DNA of 64,000 nucleotides from Hanleya hanleyi (lineage: Eukaryota > Mollusca > Polyplacophora > Lepidopleurida > Hanleyidae), in assembly GCA_036873755.1 (NCBI GenBank), contig JAVTVY010025213.1, forward strand, positions 44,195-108,194, in the 5' to 3' direction. The notes below the pieces were generated by a model. That model made no database searches and was not told the origin of the DNA. It saw nothing but the letters and a program-made list of their open reading frames with translations. Within the stretch, counting starts at the first letter, position 1. Each line of letters opens with the position of its first letter. The position numbers were made by a program, and so were the translations under genes. Below, in pieces: positions 23,399 to 34,850 of this stretch.

Positions 23399-23543
23399 GA
23401 GAAACGGTGACATATCAACCGTGGTTTTCAAATTCCGATCCTAAAGATGATGAGTTGTGTGCTCATATATTTCCCAGCGTTTCCTCTTATAAGTGGGCTA
23501 AAGCCGCATGTGGTGACAGGTTACCATTTTTTGTGTCAGAAAC
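23399..23543 (+). CDS. C-type lectin domain, exon encoding the C-terminal half
   Basis: Acceptor CATTCCCAG, donor GTGAGT. The start phase matches the 20196-20437 exon. It encodes VTYQPWFSNSDP, then ELCAHIF and KWAKAACGDRLPFFVSE, the calcium/sugar-site loop and final strand of a C-type lectin fold. The usual closing motif has Cys where this has Ser (FVSE in place of F-[IV]-C-E), so the disulfide to the early Cys would be lost. No EPN or QPD sugar-specificity triplet is evident, so classical calcium-dependent sugar binding is doubtful. The exon ends in phase 2. Confidence 0.75.
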
Positions 23544-23739
23544 GTGAGTAGAATTATCGGTATATACTGGTAAGGGTTATGTTATATTTCTTGGATAAGA
23601 TTAGGTTCATATTAACCATACCAGGCCTGGTGGTGGCATGTGGGTCAACCTCCCACCCCCAACTAAACTTTCTACACATTATTTCCGTTACTTTGTAGGT
23701 CAACATATTTGGGTATTTTTTGCCTATTTTAATGAGCAG

Positions 23740-24060
23740 AGGATCACGGGTAAATTCGAAAAGTGAAGTTTGGCACATGTTTCTTCAAAAATTCCTGCTT
23801 TTTTGCCAGGAAGAGTTGTCAAAACCTGTTTTATTTCACCTCAGATTATCACCAATGTATAAGGCATCTTTTACAAAGAAACAACATTTAAAAAATCGGA
23901 AAATGTGACCAAGAATTTGGCCAAAAAATAACTTCTTTTGAAAATGACGTCACTGTGACCAAAGCGACCATCTTTTTTTTAACATATTCTGGTAGAGCTC
24001 GACCGAAGCGTATTGTGTGGGAAGTTACCTCAAGGGGTGAGAACAATATATAGGAGAAGG
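23740..24060. repeat. Dispersed repeat family, second intron copy
   Basis: The same block order as 22670-22985 but more diverged: GAGCAGAGGATCACGGG, then AAATGACGTCACTG and the GAGCTCGACC end. Confidence 0.55.
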
Positions 24061-24334
24061 TGCCCAAAAAACTCAGACCAGGAATGGTTAAAACAACTAT
24101 TTAGACAGACTCAGTTAATTTATTATTTCAATGAACTGAATCTCGTATACAATGTAATCCTTGAAGCTAGCAAATAACACATTGTCAGCCATGCCCATCA
24201 TGCACACCTTCGTAATAGCTTTAACTCTGCCAGTCCTAAGGTCATTATGACGAAACTTTCTATCATATCTCCGGATCGACAAATACTTGAGAGCTGACAC
24301 TCTGTGACTTTGTAGTTTATCATATTATGGCCAT

Positions 24335-24690
24335 TTTGAGTCGAACAGAGGATCATGGGTAAATTCAAAATGACGACCAAGTGGGGTATCAGAAACGTGA
24401 TGTTCTCGTATTTTCTTCAAGATTCCTTTTTTATTTGTCTGCGGGGAAAACCTATTTTATTTCACATCATATTACTAATAAATTACTAATTTATCATGCA
24501 GTTTTTGCGATGAAATTACATAAATAAAAAATGCGAAAAAAATCTGATCCGAAAATCGTCACAAAATGCCTGTTTGAAAATGACGTCACTGGGACAACAT
24601 CATGACTGCCATCTTGGATTGTTTTACATTTTCTAGTGGAGTTTGACCCAAGGGTATATTGTGCTAAGCTTCATCCCCCTACGTCAAGGG
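24335..24690. repeat. Dispersed repeat family, third intron copy
   Basis: AGAGGATCATGGGTAAATTC, then AAAATGACGTCACTGGG and CTGCCATCTTGG. The best preserved of the three intron copies. Confidence 0.65.
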
Positions 24691-24699
24691 TTAAGTAAA

Positions 24700-27600
24700 C
24701 TATTTGTGTGTGTGGGAAGGGGAGAGGGAGGAAAAAATGCCCCCCCAGACAGGCCTGGTCAGGTCCCAAATCGCGCAGTTAACATAGGCTTAAGGGAAAA
24801 TACATCATTCTAATTGTCTGCTCCAGAACTCGCATGACCATATTACATCTCATCGTATATTCGATTTAATGATGAACAAAATGGGTTTTAAAACCGCCGT
24901 ATTGGTGGTTTTTGTATTGCCACTCACCGCTGACGTTTGTTTGACACCTCGTCAACCCCCTCGACGTCTGTGGTGTCTCTCAGCGTCTCTGGGTCAGCTG
25001 TGAGTGGTGACGCAAAAAACACCGCTAATTTTTTTTCATATGTCGTTATTTTGCTTTTTTTACCCACAATGGCTCCATTTGGTTCGACAATAATCGTCTC
25101 ATCCCTACCAGGCTTGTGCGGACCCCTACCAAACCTTCCAACCTATCTCGAAAATGACAGTAAATTGAAAGATGACACTCCGTGATTTTGTAATTGATCA
25201 TATTGGGGTTGTTTAAATTATACCAAAAAAAAACTGACTGTCAAATCGACCAAAACAATGCTTTTCTTGAAAACGACGAAAAGTTGGACTTTAATATGCA
25301 ACTCTGGTGTAAAACAAAGCGAACTGCTAAGGAACATAACCGCGTATGTTATTAGAGTTATTAGTTTCACATATAATAATCTATATTTCGGCTGTGATTA
25401 TGACATCAATGACTGTCATGTTCGGAGTTAATTTCGTCTTAGTCTATACATAATTTCTACACAGAGATATTTCGTGCCAAACTTTTGGCAGATATTTGGC
25501 AGTTTTCGAGTCGTTGAATATATCAATATAACTGATTATTGTTCGCAAGTAGCTGGGTCGTTATTTATAATAGCATGCATGGTAATCTATGAGAATGCGA
25601 ACGAGAAATTTTGCTGAATAGGAGTTGGGAAATACTTGAGCATTTCTCTTTTGATTCCTACCTTATGAAACCATCGTATTGGCTTATCTAGACTGAGAAC
25701 TTTTTCGGATAAGTTGAGAATTGAAGCAAAGACACACGGAAGTAATATGATTGACGAAGAGAAGCGAGTATGACAATGTTGTGACAGAAACGAAATTGAA
25801 AATGAGTATCATTTTTGTTACTATGTCCGCTCTATGGTAATATTAATGAAATATATATACAAAACTATTATGAAAAAAAACAAATGTTTTCAAGGCCATT
25901 CAACTTATGCCAAGAGGTTCACGAGGATTCCTTCGTAAACTTGGCAAATATATACACAATCTAAGTAAAATTAAATCCTATCTGCTCCCACATTTGGATA
26001 TGTCGCTTGAAGGATCTAACAGGCTAGCGTGTCTCGAGTGTCAACCAATCCTGAGAACGCTTCATAATGCTTTGAAGGGAACATTAATGATGGAGAATTT
26101 TTGGTTGGCTCAGTCGACGTCTTGTTGATTTCTGAATTATGATTGAATATATTTTATTTTTAATACTATTAGCATCTTCTTTAGCGGCAAATGATAAGAT
26201 GAGCATAGCGATATTGTAGTAACGGAAGTAAAACAGTAATTCGCGTATTATAATGCTAGTTTATGCATATTTATTCTGACTTTGTATATGGCTTTTCAAT
26301 GATTTTCCAGCATGCAGACTGCCTAAGCAGGCTACTGACGTACGTGGGAATTCCGATGATACTATTTTTCGTTTCTCAAGTAAGTCACACCTCTTCCAGC
26401 CTAGAACGTCAACTATTTTTCATTGGTTGTTTTTTTTTTCAGCAAAATGCCTATAATCTGCTCTCCAGATTTTGCTCGGTGCGTGGGTTTACAGGCTGTT
26501 AAATATTGTCAGTAGCCCGCAGCGTGTATACCCACCGATTTTATCATTGTGTTTGATATAACGTAATCATCAACTCAAAAGAAAGAAAGGCATAATCAAG
26601 GTTGAATAACGTGTAAAAACTGTCATGCCTGTCGTGGTATCCATATTCGGATGGCGTCGATCACTCTTACCCACGAATGTTGCCTGCGTGTGTTGCACAC
26701 GCATTCTTGACACCGATGATATACAACGAAATATTCAAGTAAAGCAATCCAATACCTACTCCAATCGGTATGCCAATTGTGGCTAACAGTGACATCGGAA
26801 TAGAGCCTTGCGTATCAAAACCCTATATTTGTATTACTACAGGTAATATACGGGTATATTCAGATAAGGAAAATATGTGGCATGTAACAAGTATCTGATC
26901 CGCCATTCATAATTCAGCCGTCGTTTATTAAAGAATATCCGCGTCCATAACCCGAAGACCTTTTCCATATTCCAAATTACCAAATTCAAAACCAAATTTT
27001 GAGTACCAAATTAAAAAAAAAAGACAATCATAGTATTTATAAACACATGCTAATTTCCTGCAAGAGAGAAACAGTCAAATCCATATCGTTGATCAGTATT
27101 CTTAATCCATACGATATTCGTTGTAAATTCGTCATCTGGAGAATGATGTTTCTCCGTCACGCTTTGATTGCGACTGTTCATATGAGCACCATGAGGATCT
27201 TGAAGTACATGGGGGTTCATAAGGCCCCTAGCCTCGGGTTAAGCGGAATTAGACACGAAACGTATTGCCATAGATATTGCGCCCTATACGCCAAAGCATG
27301 CTGTTGATTGATAACTACGCACAGAAGAGGGATTGCCAATTCTGACTATATCCGGTATATCCGGAAAGCTTGTTTTCCAATAAAACCAGAAATAGTGGAC
27401 CTCGTAAGGTCGTCGTAACTAGAGATATGCATTTTACGCCGTCACAGTCAAGTCGGTGCGACATGAATAACTACGTTCAGAGTTAAAACATGACCATTCA
27501 CGATAACAGTTCATCTTCTTGCAAACCGGAGGCTATGTGGTTGGTGAAATAACAGCACTATTTTAATTGCAGTATATGTTAGCTTTCATAATGTTGTCAA

Positions 27601-27961
27601 TTCTGATGAGGAAATTCAGCGATTTTGATATAAAAGACAGTTCATCACATAAATATTAGGTGTTCATCTTCAAAGTATGCATAGCTTACAAGCTACTGCG
27701 TTTTAAGAACGCGTGCAGGAATAAACAGACACGTATGTGATTGAGTATGATACAACCTCGCTTTCAGATAAAGAGGTAATGCATGTGGTTAGGGGATTTA
27801 ACATAGTGAGTTTCGGTTGAGTTGCTAGGAAACTGGATTCTGAAGACCGCTATTATTTGAGCGTGAGTGACGATTCGCCTTTTGCAAGTCAACCAAAACA
27901 TTTTTTTTTTTGTAATTTCGATGTTACTTCAATTACCACATCGTTTCTTCTTTTATAACAG
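24700..27961. other. Intronic or intergenic DNA, no exon recognised
   Basis: Contains one arm of an inverted repeat (25968-26095). A block near 27175-27255 is shared with 22179-22250 (CGGCTTAAGCGGAATTAGA type). No convincing exon. Confidence 0.4.
25968..26095 (+). repeat. Inverted repeat arm, partner at 28608-28738
   Basis: AAATTAAATCCTATCTGCTC and following sequence, including CTTGAAGGATC and CTCGAGTGTCAACCAATCCT, reappear reverse-complemented at 28608-28738. This is a diverged dispersed repeat. The small ORF over it is not supported. Confidence 0.7.
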
Positions 27962-28200
27962 GGATAAATGTGTATGACGGTTTGAAAACTCCGAGGATTT
28001 CTAGTAAGCCAGACAAGACAGTCAGAGCGGCATCCACGACCGGGTGTGGTAGAATTTGTCGGGAGGAAGGCTGTGTTATGTTTAACTTCTGCAAACAAAG
28101 CGGAGTATGTCAGGTATATTTCTCCACGGTCGGCTTGGAATTTGAGGATGTACCCAACAGCTGCTGGACGCTATGGGCCTCGTCTCGACCACAGGAATAA
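27962..28200 (+). CDS. PAN/Apple-like terminal exon
   Basis: Acceptor TTTTATAACAG at 27961, with the frame open to a TAA at 28200. The Cys pattern CGRICREEGC, FNFCKQSGVC and later SCW resembles the core of PAN/Apple domains, which bind proteins or carbohydrates outside the cell. The splice phase (1) does not match the end of the lectin exon at 23543 (phase 2). At least one more exon lies between, or this belongs to another gene. Lectin and PAN exons in one animal receptor or secreted protein are plausible but unproven here. Confidence 0.55.
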
Positions 28201-28607
28201 GTGCATGCATTGTATACGATATATACAGCTAGCAAGAATAGCTGTCGGCGGTAACTGATACAATCAGTCACGGATATCTCAAAACCCAATCTTAATAAAT
28301 TAATATCCTATCAATGCTCCATAATCGTACATGTCGCTATATAGGATCTTACTATTTCAGTTGTTTTCGGTGTTCTGGGCGCCCATACCATGAATATTTA
28401 ATAGCATTCTGACATCATGATCGCATCTGAACTAATTTACTTGCAGTCGGGGTCACCGTGTCATTTTAACCCAATGTTTACATCAAAGACCATGTATCTA
28501 CCCCGTATTATGGTGCACAATTTCGGGAACGCGGCAACATGAAAAGACACCCCGACAGCGCGGCGTGTAATTCGGCTGAGCCAACCAAAAATTCTCTAAC
28601 ATTAATG

Positions 28608-28738
28608 TTCCCTTCAGAGCACTATGAAGCTTTCTCAGGATTGGTTGACACTCGAGTTACTGCAAGCCTGTTTGATCCTTCAAGCGACACACCCAAATAG
28701 GGAGCAGATAGGATTTAATTTTAATTAGATTGCTCAAA
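28608..28738 (-). repeat. Inverted repeat arm, partner at 25968-26095
   Basis: The reverse-complement copy of the block at 25968-26095, with scattered differences. Confidence 0.7.
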
Positions 28739-30040
28739 ACCGGCGAATATTTCTGCGAGTTTGCGTAATTTATTGCTTCCTTTTAAACCGGATAATATAA
28801 ATACATAGTAGCCTGTCTTGGGGGCCACAGCGCACAAGTGAAGACTTGGGTATTGTGACAGCGTTTCAAACAAATCTATGTTAACCGGTTGACAGATCAG
28901 AGCATAGAGTATATGAAGGAACGCAGAATAACGGACACTGTCTGTTGTATTATCTGATTTTGTTCATTTTCGGAGGTTAATACCATGTGAAATATGAAGT
29001 GAATACATGAAGCAATTCTGCATATCAACTTCATTGATCCGTGAAGGGCACAAAGCGCCATCAATTTGAAGCTAAGATATTTCTACTTTCTCAGAACAAA
29101 ATGGGATAATGACATTACTTTTTCGTCTCGTCACCTACATGTGTTGAATGATTCCTCATTAGAAAATCTAATATCGAAGTTCACCCCTTATGTCTCAACA
29201 GCAAAAATTAGGCGACCAGTCCAGGATGAGTTAATTGTTCAAGCCTTTGGGTTTGTTCCAGTTAGAAGCTGTTGTTTCATAGACGAGATCACCATTATAA
29301 ATCTAGGGTAACTGAGCATGCGCACAAGGCGAGATCACGAAAAGTGATTTGTACCAACGGCCTCATTCTGGCCGGGTTGAAAGTGAGTCCTATCTCGGGA
29401 AAAGTACTTTTCCTGTTGAACTAAATTGTGTTCAGGGTAAATAAATATCTGGAGCCGTTCTTCAGCCCATCTGACGATAGTCCATGGCTTTTGTTTAGTG
29501 ATTTTACATACAGTTGTACAAAATGTCAACTGTTTTCCAACATTGGGCCTATCTCTCCGACGTTAAAAACTTCGAATTTGGTACAAACAGGAAGTTCACG
29601 AAAAGCTGCGCAGACGCTACGCAGTTACAAAAAAATGAAATATAGTCTATTGAGTTGAATAGATTTTCGAAGGAACTACAGTGCACCATGGGTTATCTCG
29701 ATTGGTCGATTGAAATTTTCGAACAGAAATCCGCTATTCCCATTGGCCTTTGAAAGAAAATAAAAAAGTTGGCCTGTTATAGTTTCTGAAAACTACGGGG
29801 TATAAAAAGCTCTGGTGAGTGTATGGCTGTATGAATTTCCCAATTCGAGAGCGCCTCTTGAAATAGTATACAAATTCGTCCCTCCGTAGTTGCACCTGTT
29901 TTTTGAGAGAAATTTATTCGCAGAAATTGCCCAAACTTATTTGAACGAAGCGGCTGCATAGAATTCGATCATCATGTGAAAACTTTTTGCATGAAAAGCA
30001 TGTAAATTTTATACTAAGCAGACTAAATATTCTGAACAGA
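28739..30040. other. Non-coding DNA, no gene recognised
   Basis: Short ORFs only, with no splice-supported exon. Confidence 0.4.
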
Positions 30041-30059
30041 ATATATTGTCAATTATTAG

Positions 30060-30205
30060 CGTTTTACTCGAGGGTTCATACTTCATGTAAGAATCACGAG
30101 ACAATGCATACAATAGCCAAGTCTGTGGACAACACTGTGTCTGGACTTTTCAGCGACACAAAGACCCCGACAATAGCTTCCTACATGAAGTATCGACCTA
30201 CAGGA
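30060..30205 (+). repeat. Direct repeat, copy 1
   Basis: A block with CATGTAAGAATCACGAGACA through CTACATGAAGTATC is repeated about 560 bp downstream at 30627-30760. Both copies stay open in the frame that reads CKNHxTMH...YMKY. This may be a decayed coding exon duplicated in tandem, but no family is recognised. Confidence 0.65.
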
Positions 30206-30626
30206 GGGATAATTCGCCATACCAAAAATCTGATTACGATAACCAGAAAGATACTTCGGGTAAATGAAGAATATATCATCCTTGTCATTGAAATACTTGC
30301 CTGATTTCGTTTAACGTTATCATATTTTTGCTGTGATGACCTATCCCTCGTGTAAAACACTAATAATTGACAATAATAATTAGTGTGAAATATAGCTTCC
30401 TTGTTGAAATATTATTGTTACAAGACTATTAATATAAGCCCACGTTACTTGAAATAAATCAGCCTGCTAGAGTTTTTCTGATGTTTTTTTTTCCTGCCAG
30501 GGTGAACGAAACACTTCAGGATTGTTAATGAGGAAGTGTCTCATCGCTATACGATCCAAGGTCGGCTATATATAAAGTTTGCCGATTTTAGAGATGCAAT
30601 ATTAATCACGCCTATATATTTAATGA

Positions 30627-30760
30627 GGTTATCGGTTCGTATTCCATGTAAGAATCACAAGACAATGCATAGAAAGTTTGGGGACAACAATATGTCTAGA
30701 CTTGAGCCTTTTCAGCTGCACAAAGACTCAGACAATATCTTCTACATGAAGTATCTACCA
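30627..30760 (+). repeat. Direct repeat, copy 2
   Basis: The diverged second copy of 30060-30205. Conservation of a few residues in the shared open frame hints at an old coding origin. Confidence 0.65.
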
Positions 30761-31129
30761 GATTATCAGATCTTCTTTGGAAGTAGCATGTCAAATCCGA
30801 GAAGCCTGGCCTGCCATTGAGAGACACTGTATATAAGCTCAATTCGAAACGACCTTTATAGGGTACTGTTTTCATCGTTTCCATACGTCGCCCTGAACGC
30901 CATCTGTTAATGGTGTAGAGAGAATCACACGCCTTTTAAAATGAGAAGCATTGAACGTCTTCCACCCGATCGAAATGAGGCACTTTATCTAGTTACTAAC
31001 ATATTGTTTCAATGGGGATGACTGGGGCGTAGTGCTATTATATTTGCACCAGTGACACATCTGGTTAACCCTATCTGGCATCGCAGCGTGATCCACGCTC
31101 GATTCCCGAGAAGGAACGACGCGTTGGGA

Positions 31130-32755
31130 ATGCTTCTGCATAATCGGAATACCGCCGGAGTGTCGTCCAGGAACGACACGAGAACTAGCGTCGTTAGTAA
31201 ACACTTGTATGAGGAACGGACGGAGACTGATGGCGACTCGACGACAGTACCCGATGAGACGGCTAGGGAAGAAGCTGAAGCCGCTATGGAGGTGGAGGCG
31301 TTACAATCACAGATCATGCAATACGAAATGCACTTGACAGAAGAGGAATTGAACGAGAGTCGACGCCGCGGAGAACAATGTGACGGCACGGATGGTGGTA
31401 TAGCCGAACGAGCGCGCGCATCGACCAGTACTTCTACTTCTACCGCCACCGAACCTCGAGCCGAGATGGGAGAAGTGAGCACGCAAGCCGATATTCTCAC
31501 CGAAAGCGAATTGATGAACAAAACATTGGCCGACACGTTGAAAGACCAATTGGGACTGTGGGGCAGAGAAATGCGCCAAGATGATGCGCTAACCTCTCGC
31601 GTTGCCGCTGACAAACGACGCGAATTGGCAGAATTGTTAGAACAACGGACCAAAGATCGAGTAGAGGACGCGGAAGAACGAACGCGATCGCGATTGGAAC
31701 AAAGATATGAGAAACGAAGAAAACTACGCGCTTCGAACACGGATCGTCAATTGGTACAAGCGTATGAGTACGTAGACAGATTGCAGGACTCTCACGAAAA
31801 ATCGGAAGCTGACAAGATCGCCATAAAGAGGGAGTTCTGCCAACGCATGCATCGAGAATTGAACGATCATCGCCGACGTTTGCGAGACACGATCCTTGAA
31901 CAGAGGAGAATTAATGACGAGGAGACGAGAGAACGCGAGAGAGACATGATGGACATGAAATGTCGAATCGTTCGTCAAACCGAACCGCCTTCGTCTTACG
32001 CGGCGCTCTTTCAAGACAGTTCTCGGCAAAAGGCGGTCACCCAAACGGCACAGGGTGAGAAGGTCGTCACTTCTTATTGCAAATTGCAACCGCAGATTAT
32101 ACGCTGTCCAGAAGGCACGGTCTTTCGACAAGGGGTATTCACGGGCACGATCAGCACGAATCAAATGATCAATATGGAAACGCGATTGGTACGCGAATAT
32201 CGTAAATTGGAAGAGACTGAATTCTTCCACAAGGAAGGTAAGAGAGATTACAGACAAATTTATTCGACGTACGTTCTCCCGTTTCTCTCCGTGAAACGCT
32301 CCACAGTCGTTTACGCCCCCGAAATGACAACTATGAATGTAGAGGAATTCGAAGAGATCAACGTGACAGACACCGCCACTTCTTCTTTGACCGTGGAGAG
32401 ACTGTTCCTAGAAGCCGACGCCATTTTCAGACGAGATTATAAATTACGAATATCCTACGACGAAGTCGTGAGAATCGCCACGTCGACTTGGTGGATGAAT
32501 CTATCTCCGACAATGGCCGGTCTCCCATCGTCGTCGAGCCGAAATCTAGAATCGGAAAGACGAAAAGAATATGGTAACAATTATCCCAGACAGCGCAAAA
32601 GCAGGAAAACGAACAACACGTTGCAGACAGTCGCGGACGTCGAAGATACGGACGAAGGCGAAGAACGGGAATACAATAAAAAAGCCGCGTTGTTGCACAA
32701 GCGAAAAGTCGACGCGAAAAACAATGACGAAGGTACGTCGAGTGGCAGTGAATGA
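31130..32755 (+). CDS. Virus-like coiled-coil protein, 541 aa (first island)
   Basis: The first gene of a block of dense ORFs. The frame is open from 31052, but sequence before 31130 resembles flanking repeat, so I take the ATG at 31130. Residues ~40-130 are acidic and Ser/Thr-rich. Residues ~130-280 are strongly charged with heptad character (RRELAELLEQRTKDR, ERTRSRLEQRYEKRRK), indicating coiled coil. The region ~300-460 looks folded. The tail is basic and acidic in blocks. The family is not recognised. Length, lack of introns and the tight spacing to the next gene (43 bp) fit a structural or tegument-type protein of a large DNA virus, which is inference. Confidence 0.65.
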   Translation: MLLHNRNTAGVSSRNDTRTSVVSKHLYEERTETDGDSTTVPDETAREEAEAAMEVEALQSQIMQYEMHLTEEELNESRRRGEQCDGTDGGIAERARASTSTSTSTATEPRAEMGEVSTQADILTESELMNKTLADTLKDQLGLWGREMRQDDALTSRVAADKRRELAELLEQRTKDRVEDAEERTRSRLEQRYEKRRKLRASNTDRQLVQAYEYVDRLQDSHEKSEADKIAIKREFCQRMHRELNDHRRRLRDTILEQRRINDEETRERERDMMDMKCRIVRQTEPPSSYAALFQDSSRQKAVTQTAQGEKVVTSYCKLQPQIIRCPEGTVFRQGVFTGTISTNQMINMETRLVREYRKLEETEFFHKEGKRDYRQIYSTYVLPFLSVKRSTVVYAPEMTTMNVEEFEEINVTDTATSSLTVERLFLEADAIFRRDYKLRISYDEVVRIATSTWWMNLSPTMAGLPSSSSRNLESERRKEYGNNYPRQRKSRKTNNTLQTVADVEDTDEGEEREYNKKAALLHKRKVDAKNNDEGTSSGSE

Positions 32756-32798
32756 GAGAGTATTTTACCAATATATTCTGTTTCTTTCTTACCAGGTG

Positions 32799-33344
32799 AT
32801 GGAAAGCATTGTGGGTATACGAGAAGACGAAAAATCTGGTGCGTGGATATGTCTGACGTCGTCTATCCCGCCGGCAATACCGAGAGACGATTTGGTGAAG
32901 ATGTTGGAACCTTACGCGTATATCATGTCCATGCCCACTTACGAAGAATCGAACACCGAGAATGCATTCCCACGTCTGAGAAGAATCTTGAATAACGTTC
33001 ACCCGTCTCCGGTCAGATCGCACATATACCACGAAGAGATGGGTGACGACGAACAGAACTTACCTTCCTTGGACTGGATGGCGAATTGGATAGACGGATC
33101 GGCCAAAAAAGGTAAAGGACACGTTCTCGTACAGGGTTCTTCCATGGCAGCAACGGCTGTCGCCGCTTACTTGATCAAGTATGGGGGATACATTACATTA
33201 ATAGAAACGGTACACTACATGAGACGTTGCGCCGCTCCGGTACTACCGAACTTGTCGTCGATGATTCATTTAGAGAAGTTTGCTCAACAGCTGGCCTTTA
33301 ACAGATGGCAATATTATTATCCCCCAGTGTACGCTGTACAATAA
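32799..33344 (+). CDS. Dual-specificity-phosphatase-like protein lacking catalytic residues, 181 aa
   Basis: The ATG at 32799 follows a pyrimidine tract and CCAG. Residues ~85-165 follow a DUSP fold: a general-acid-like region EEMGDDEQNLPSL, an amphipathic helix, strand HVLVQ, the loop GSSMAATAVAAYLIKYGG, a helix with TVHYMRR, and PNLSSMIHLEKFAQQL. In active enzymes the loop is H-C-x5-R. Here His and Cys are replaced, the loop is two residues short, and the Arg position is Ala. It is therefore a predicted pseudophosphatase that might bind phosphoproteins without hydrolysing them. It lies between virus-like ORFs on the same strand. The assignment is by eye; a structure prediction would settle it. 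Confidence 0.65.
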   Translation: MESIVGIREDEKSGAWICLTSSIPPAIPRDDLVKMLEPYAYIMSMPTYEESNTENAFPRLRRILNNVHPSPVRSHIYHEEMGDDEQNLPSLDWMANWIDGSAKKGKGHVLVQGSSMAATAVAAYLIKYGGYITLIETVHYMRRCAAPVLPNLSSMIHLEKFAQQLAFNRWQYYYPPVYAVQ

Positions 33345-33606
33345 TACAAAAAAACAAACAAATTGTGTATTTATTGCAATAATTGGATGGGTGACCGGGT
33401 GCTGTTACTGGCTGGGTTGATCAGTGTGCAAGATAATAGGAACTCTGGACGCACTCGTGTTCTGGCACATGCAGGCACCGCCTTGGTATAACTGAAACAA
33501 AGTAGAAAAAGGAGGTTAAACCCTACTACTCACTCAATCTGATTAACTTGTCTTATTTGTGTGTAAGTACAAATAAAGGGAAAAAAGTGAACGATCGTCG
33601 ATCATC
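33345..33606. other. Spacer between virus-like genes
   Basis: 262 bp, AT-rich. No ORF of note and no clear AATAAA after the stop at 33344. It presumably holds the promoter of the next gene. Confidence 0.5.
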
Positions 33607-34512
33607 ATGAAGCCATTAGATATTCGTACTAAACTCGAACAGAAATGGGTGTTGAACTTATTGGCGCTAGAAAAAGCGAGAATTATCGCGGCGGTCATAC
33701 ACTTGCTGTTCTTGTACTGGAACAAGAGGAAGAGAGAAGACGAACGGTCTTCTAGAGAGAAGGATAATAGTAAGAAAACGGTAGTGAACGACGAGGCGCT
33801 ACTAACACTGATCGATAGACACGCAGAAGAGTGGTTGGAAAGACTGGCGCACAATCTGTCCGTGTCGAAGGCAGAACGCCAACGATTCGTCGCACAGCGT
33901 CCAATCTTCACTTATTTCACTGGACTGTACGACCTTCTATTGACGTTTACTATTCGAACTCATAAGCGAGCCATCGCCGCCTTCAACGACGAAGATAAGT
34001 CGAACACCGCGTATAACGATGAAGTCACTCACAAGTCGGTCTTAAACTCGTCGATGAACAAATGGATTTTCGTGGACCACGTTCCAGTCGAAGAGTTCCA
34101 CCGGTCCGTCGCTGTCGATCATTTGAACGAACAATTGATACCGCACGTACTGAACGTGGTCGACTTGACGCCGTACAAGTTCAACAACGGCAGAGCGTTA
34201 GACGAAGAGTGCAGAGAAAAGGAGACTACAACAGAAAGAAGCGTGTTCGATGACATGATAGACGAACGGGTGGACGCTGATGAAAAAGTAGAGGAAGATC
34301 AAGAATTGAGAGACGGGCGCGTACGATCGCCTAGATGTCCGTACTGTATAAGGGACTGGGCCATATTCGGCACGGGAACTGGAACAGAGATCGTGTTCAC
34401 CGAATGTACACACAGCGGTAAAATATCCCTTGAACAATTGAACTTTCCGAATCTCTTGTACGCGGTGAAGAAATTGAAACTCATGTTGCTGTTATTACAT
34501 CAAGACGAATAA
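33607..34512 (+). CDS. Virus-like protein with a Cys/His C-terminal motif, 301 aa
   Basis: Starts at an ATG after CGATCATC. Residues ~15-42 form a hydrophobic helix with Lys/Arg on its C-side (a possible membrane anchor). Residues ~70-190 look globular. An acidic linker (~215-240) follows. The C-terminus has CPYCIRDW, then ECTHSG about 20 residues later, a possible zinc site of C-x2-C...C-x-H type. The last helix is Leu-rich. The stop codon overlaps an AATAAA (34508-34513). Same strand as the two genes before it. The family is not recognised, and a RING finger is not supported because too few ligands are present. Confidence 0.6.
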   Translation: MKPLDIRTKLEQKWVLNLLALEKARIIAAVIHLLFLYWNKRKREDERSSREKDNSKKTVVNDEALLTLIDRHAEEWLERLAHNLSVSKAERQRFVAQRPIFTYFTGLYDLLLTFTIRTHKRAIAAFNDEDKSNTAYNDEVTHKSVLNSSMNKWIFVDHVPVEEFHRSVAVDHLNEQLIPHVLNVVDLTPYKFNNGRALDEECREKETTTERSVFDDMIDERVDADEKVEEDQELRDGRVRSPRCPYCIRDWAIFGTGTGTEIVFTECTHSGKISLEQLNFPNLLYAVKKLKLMLLLLHQDE

Positions 34513-34850
34513 AATAGACAAACACACAAACACTCGTGGTATATATTGTATGTTTCGGATTCACAATATAAACAAGGGGTTTACATCTTCATGTTATACA
34601 GTCTCTTCCTTTAACCAAAAACAGAGAGTATCTCCGTACTATTCCATAACAGATGTGCGGTCGCATGTTCGGAATCCCCATCGTAGAATTGTTCTATTTA
34701 AATCATGATTCTTATACCGATAGAGTTGTGGCGACGACGACGTACGTTTAGTCGCGGATCCTCCTCAATCACCATGTCGCCTGTGACGCTACTGTATCGC
34801 AGATGAGCCGTGATTTATCCGATGGAAGCATATGGCTCTCATAAATGGCT
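34513..34850. other. Convergent spacer in the first virus-like island
   Basis: About 340 bp between the plus-strand gene ending at 34512 and the minus-strand gene ending at 34851. I see nothing beyond the polyadenylation-type signal at its left edge. Confidence 0.45.

Noticed and set aside
27962..28200. Direct splicing of the lectin exon at 23543 to the PAN-like exon
   Set aside because: Codon phases do not match (2 versus 1), so they are listed as separate exons.
31052..31129. Upstream extension of the 541-residue ORF
   Set aside because: It needs a GTG start and reads through sequence resembling flanking repeats. The ATG at 31130 is preferred.
31009..32257. Minus-strand ORFs of 177-243 residues opposite the coiled-coil gene
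   Set aside because: Shadows of the plus-strand gene. The Ser/Arg/Leu-rich composition is what its antisense would give.
33607..34512. RING-finger ubiquitin ligase
   Set aside because: Only one CxxC and one C-x-H are present, which is too few zinc ligands and the wrong spacing for RING.
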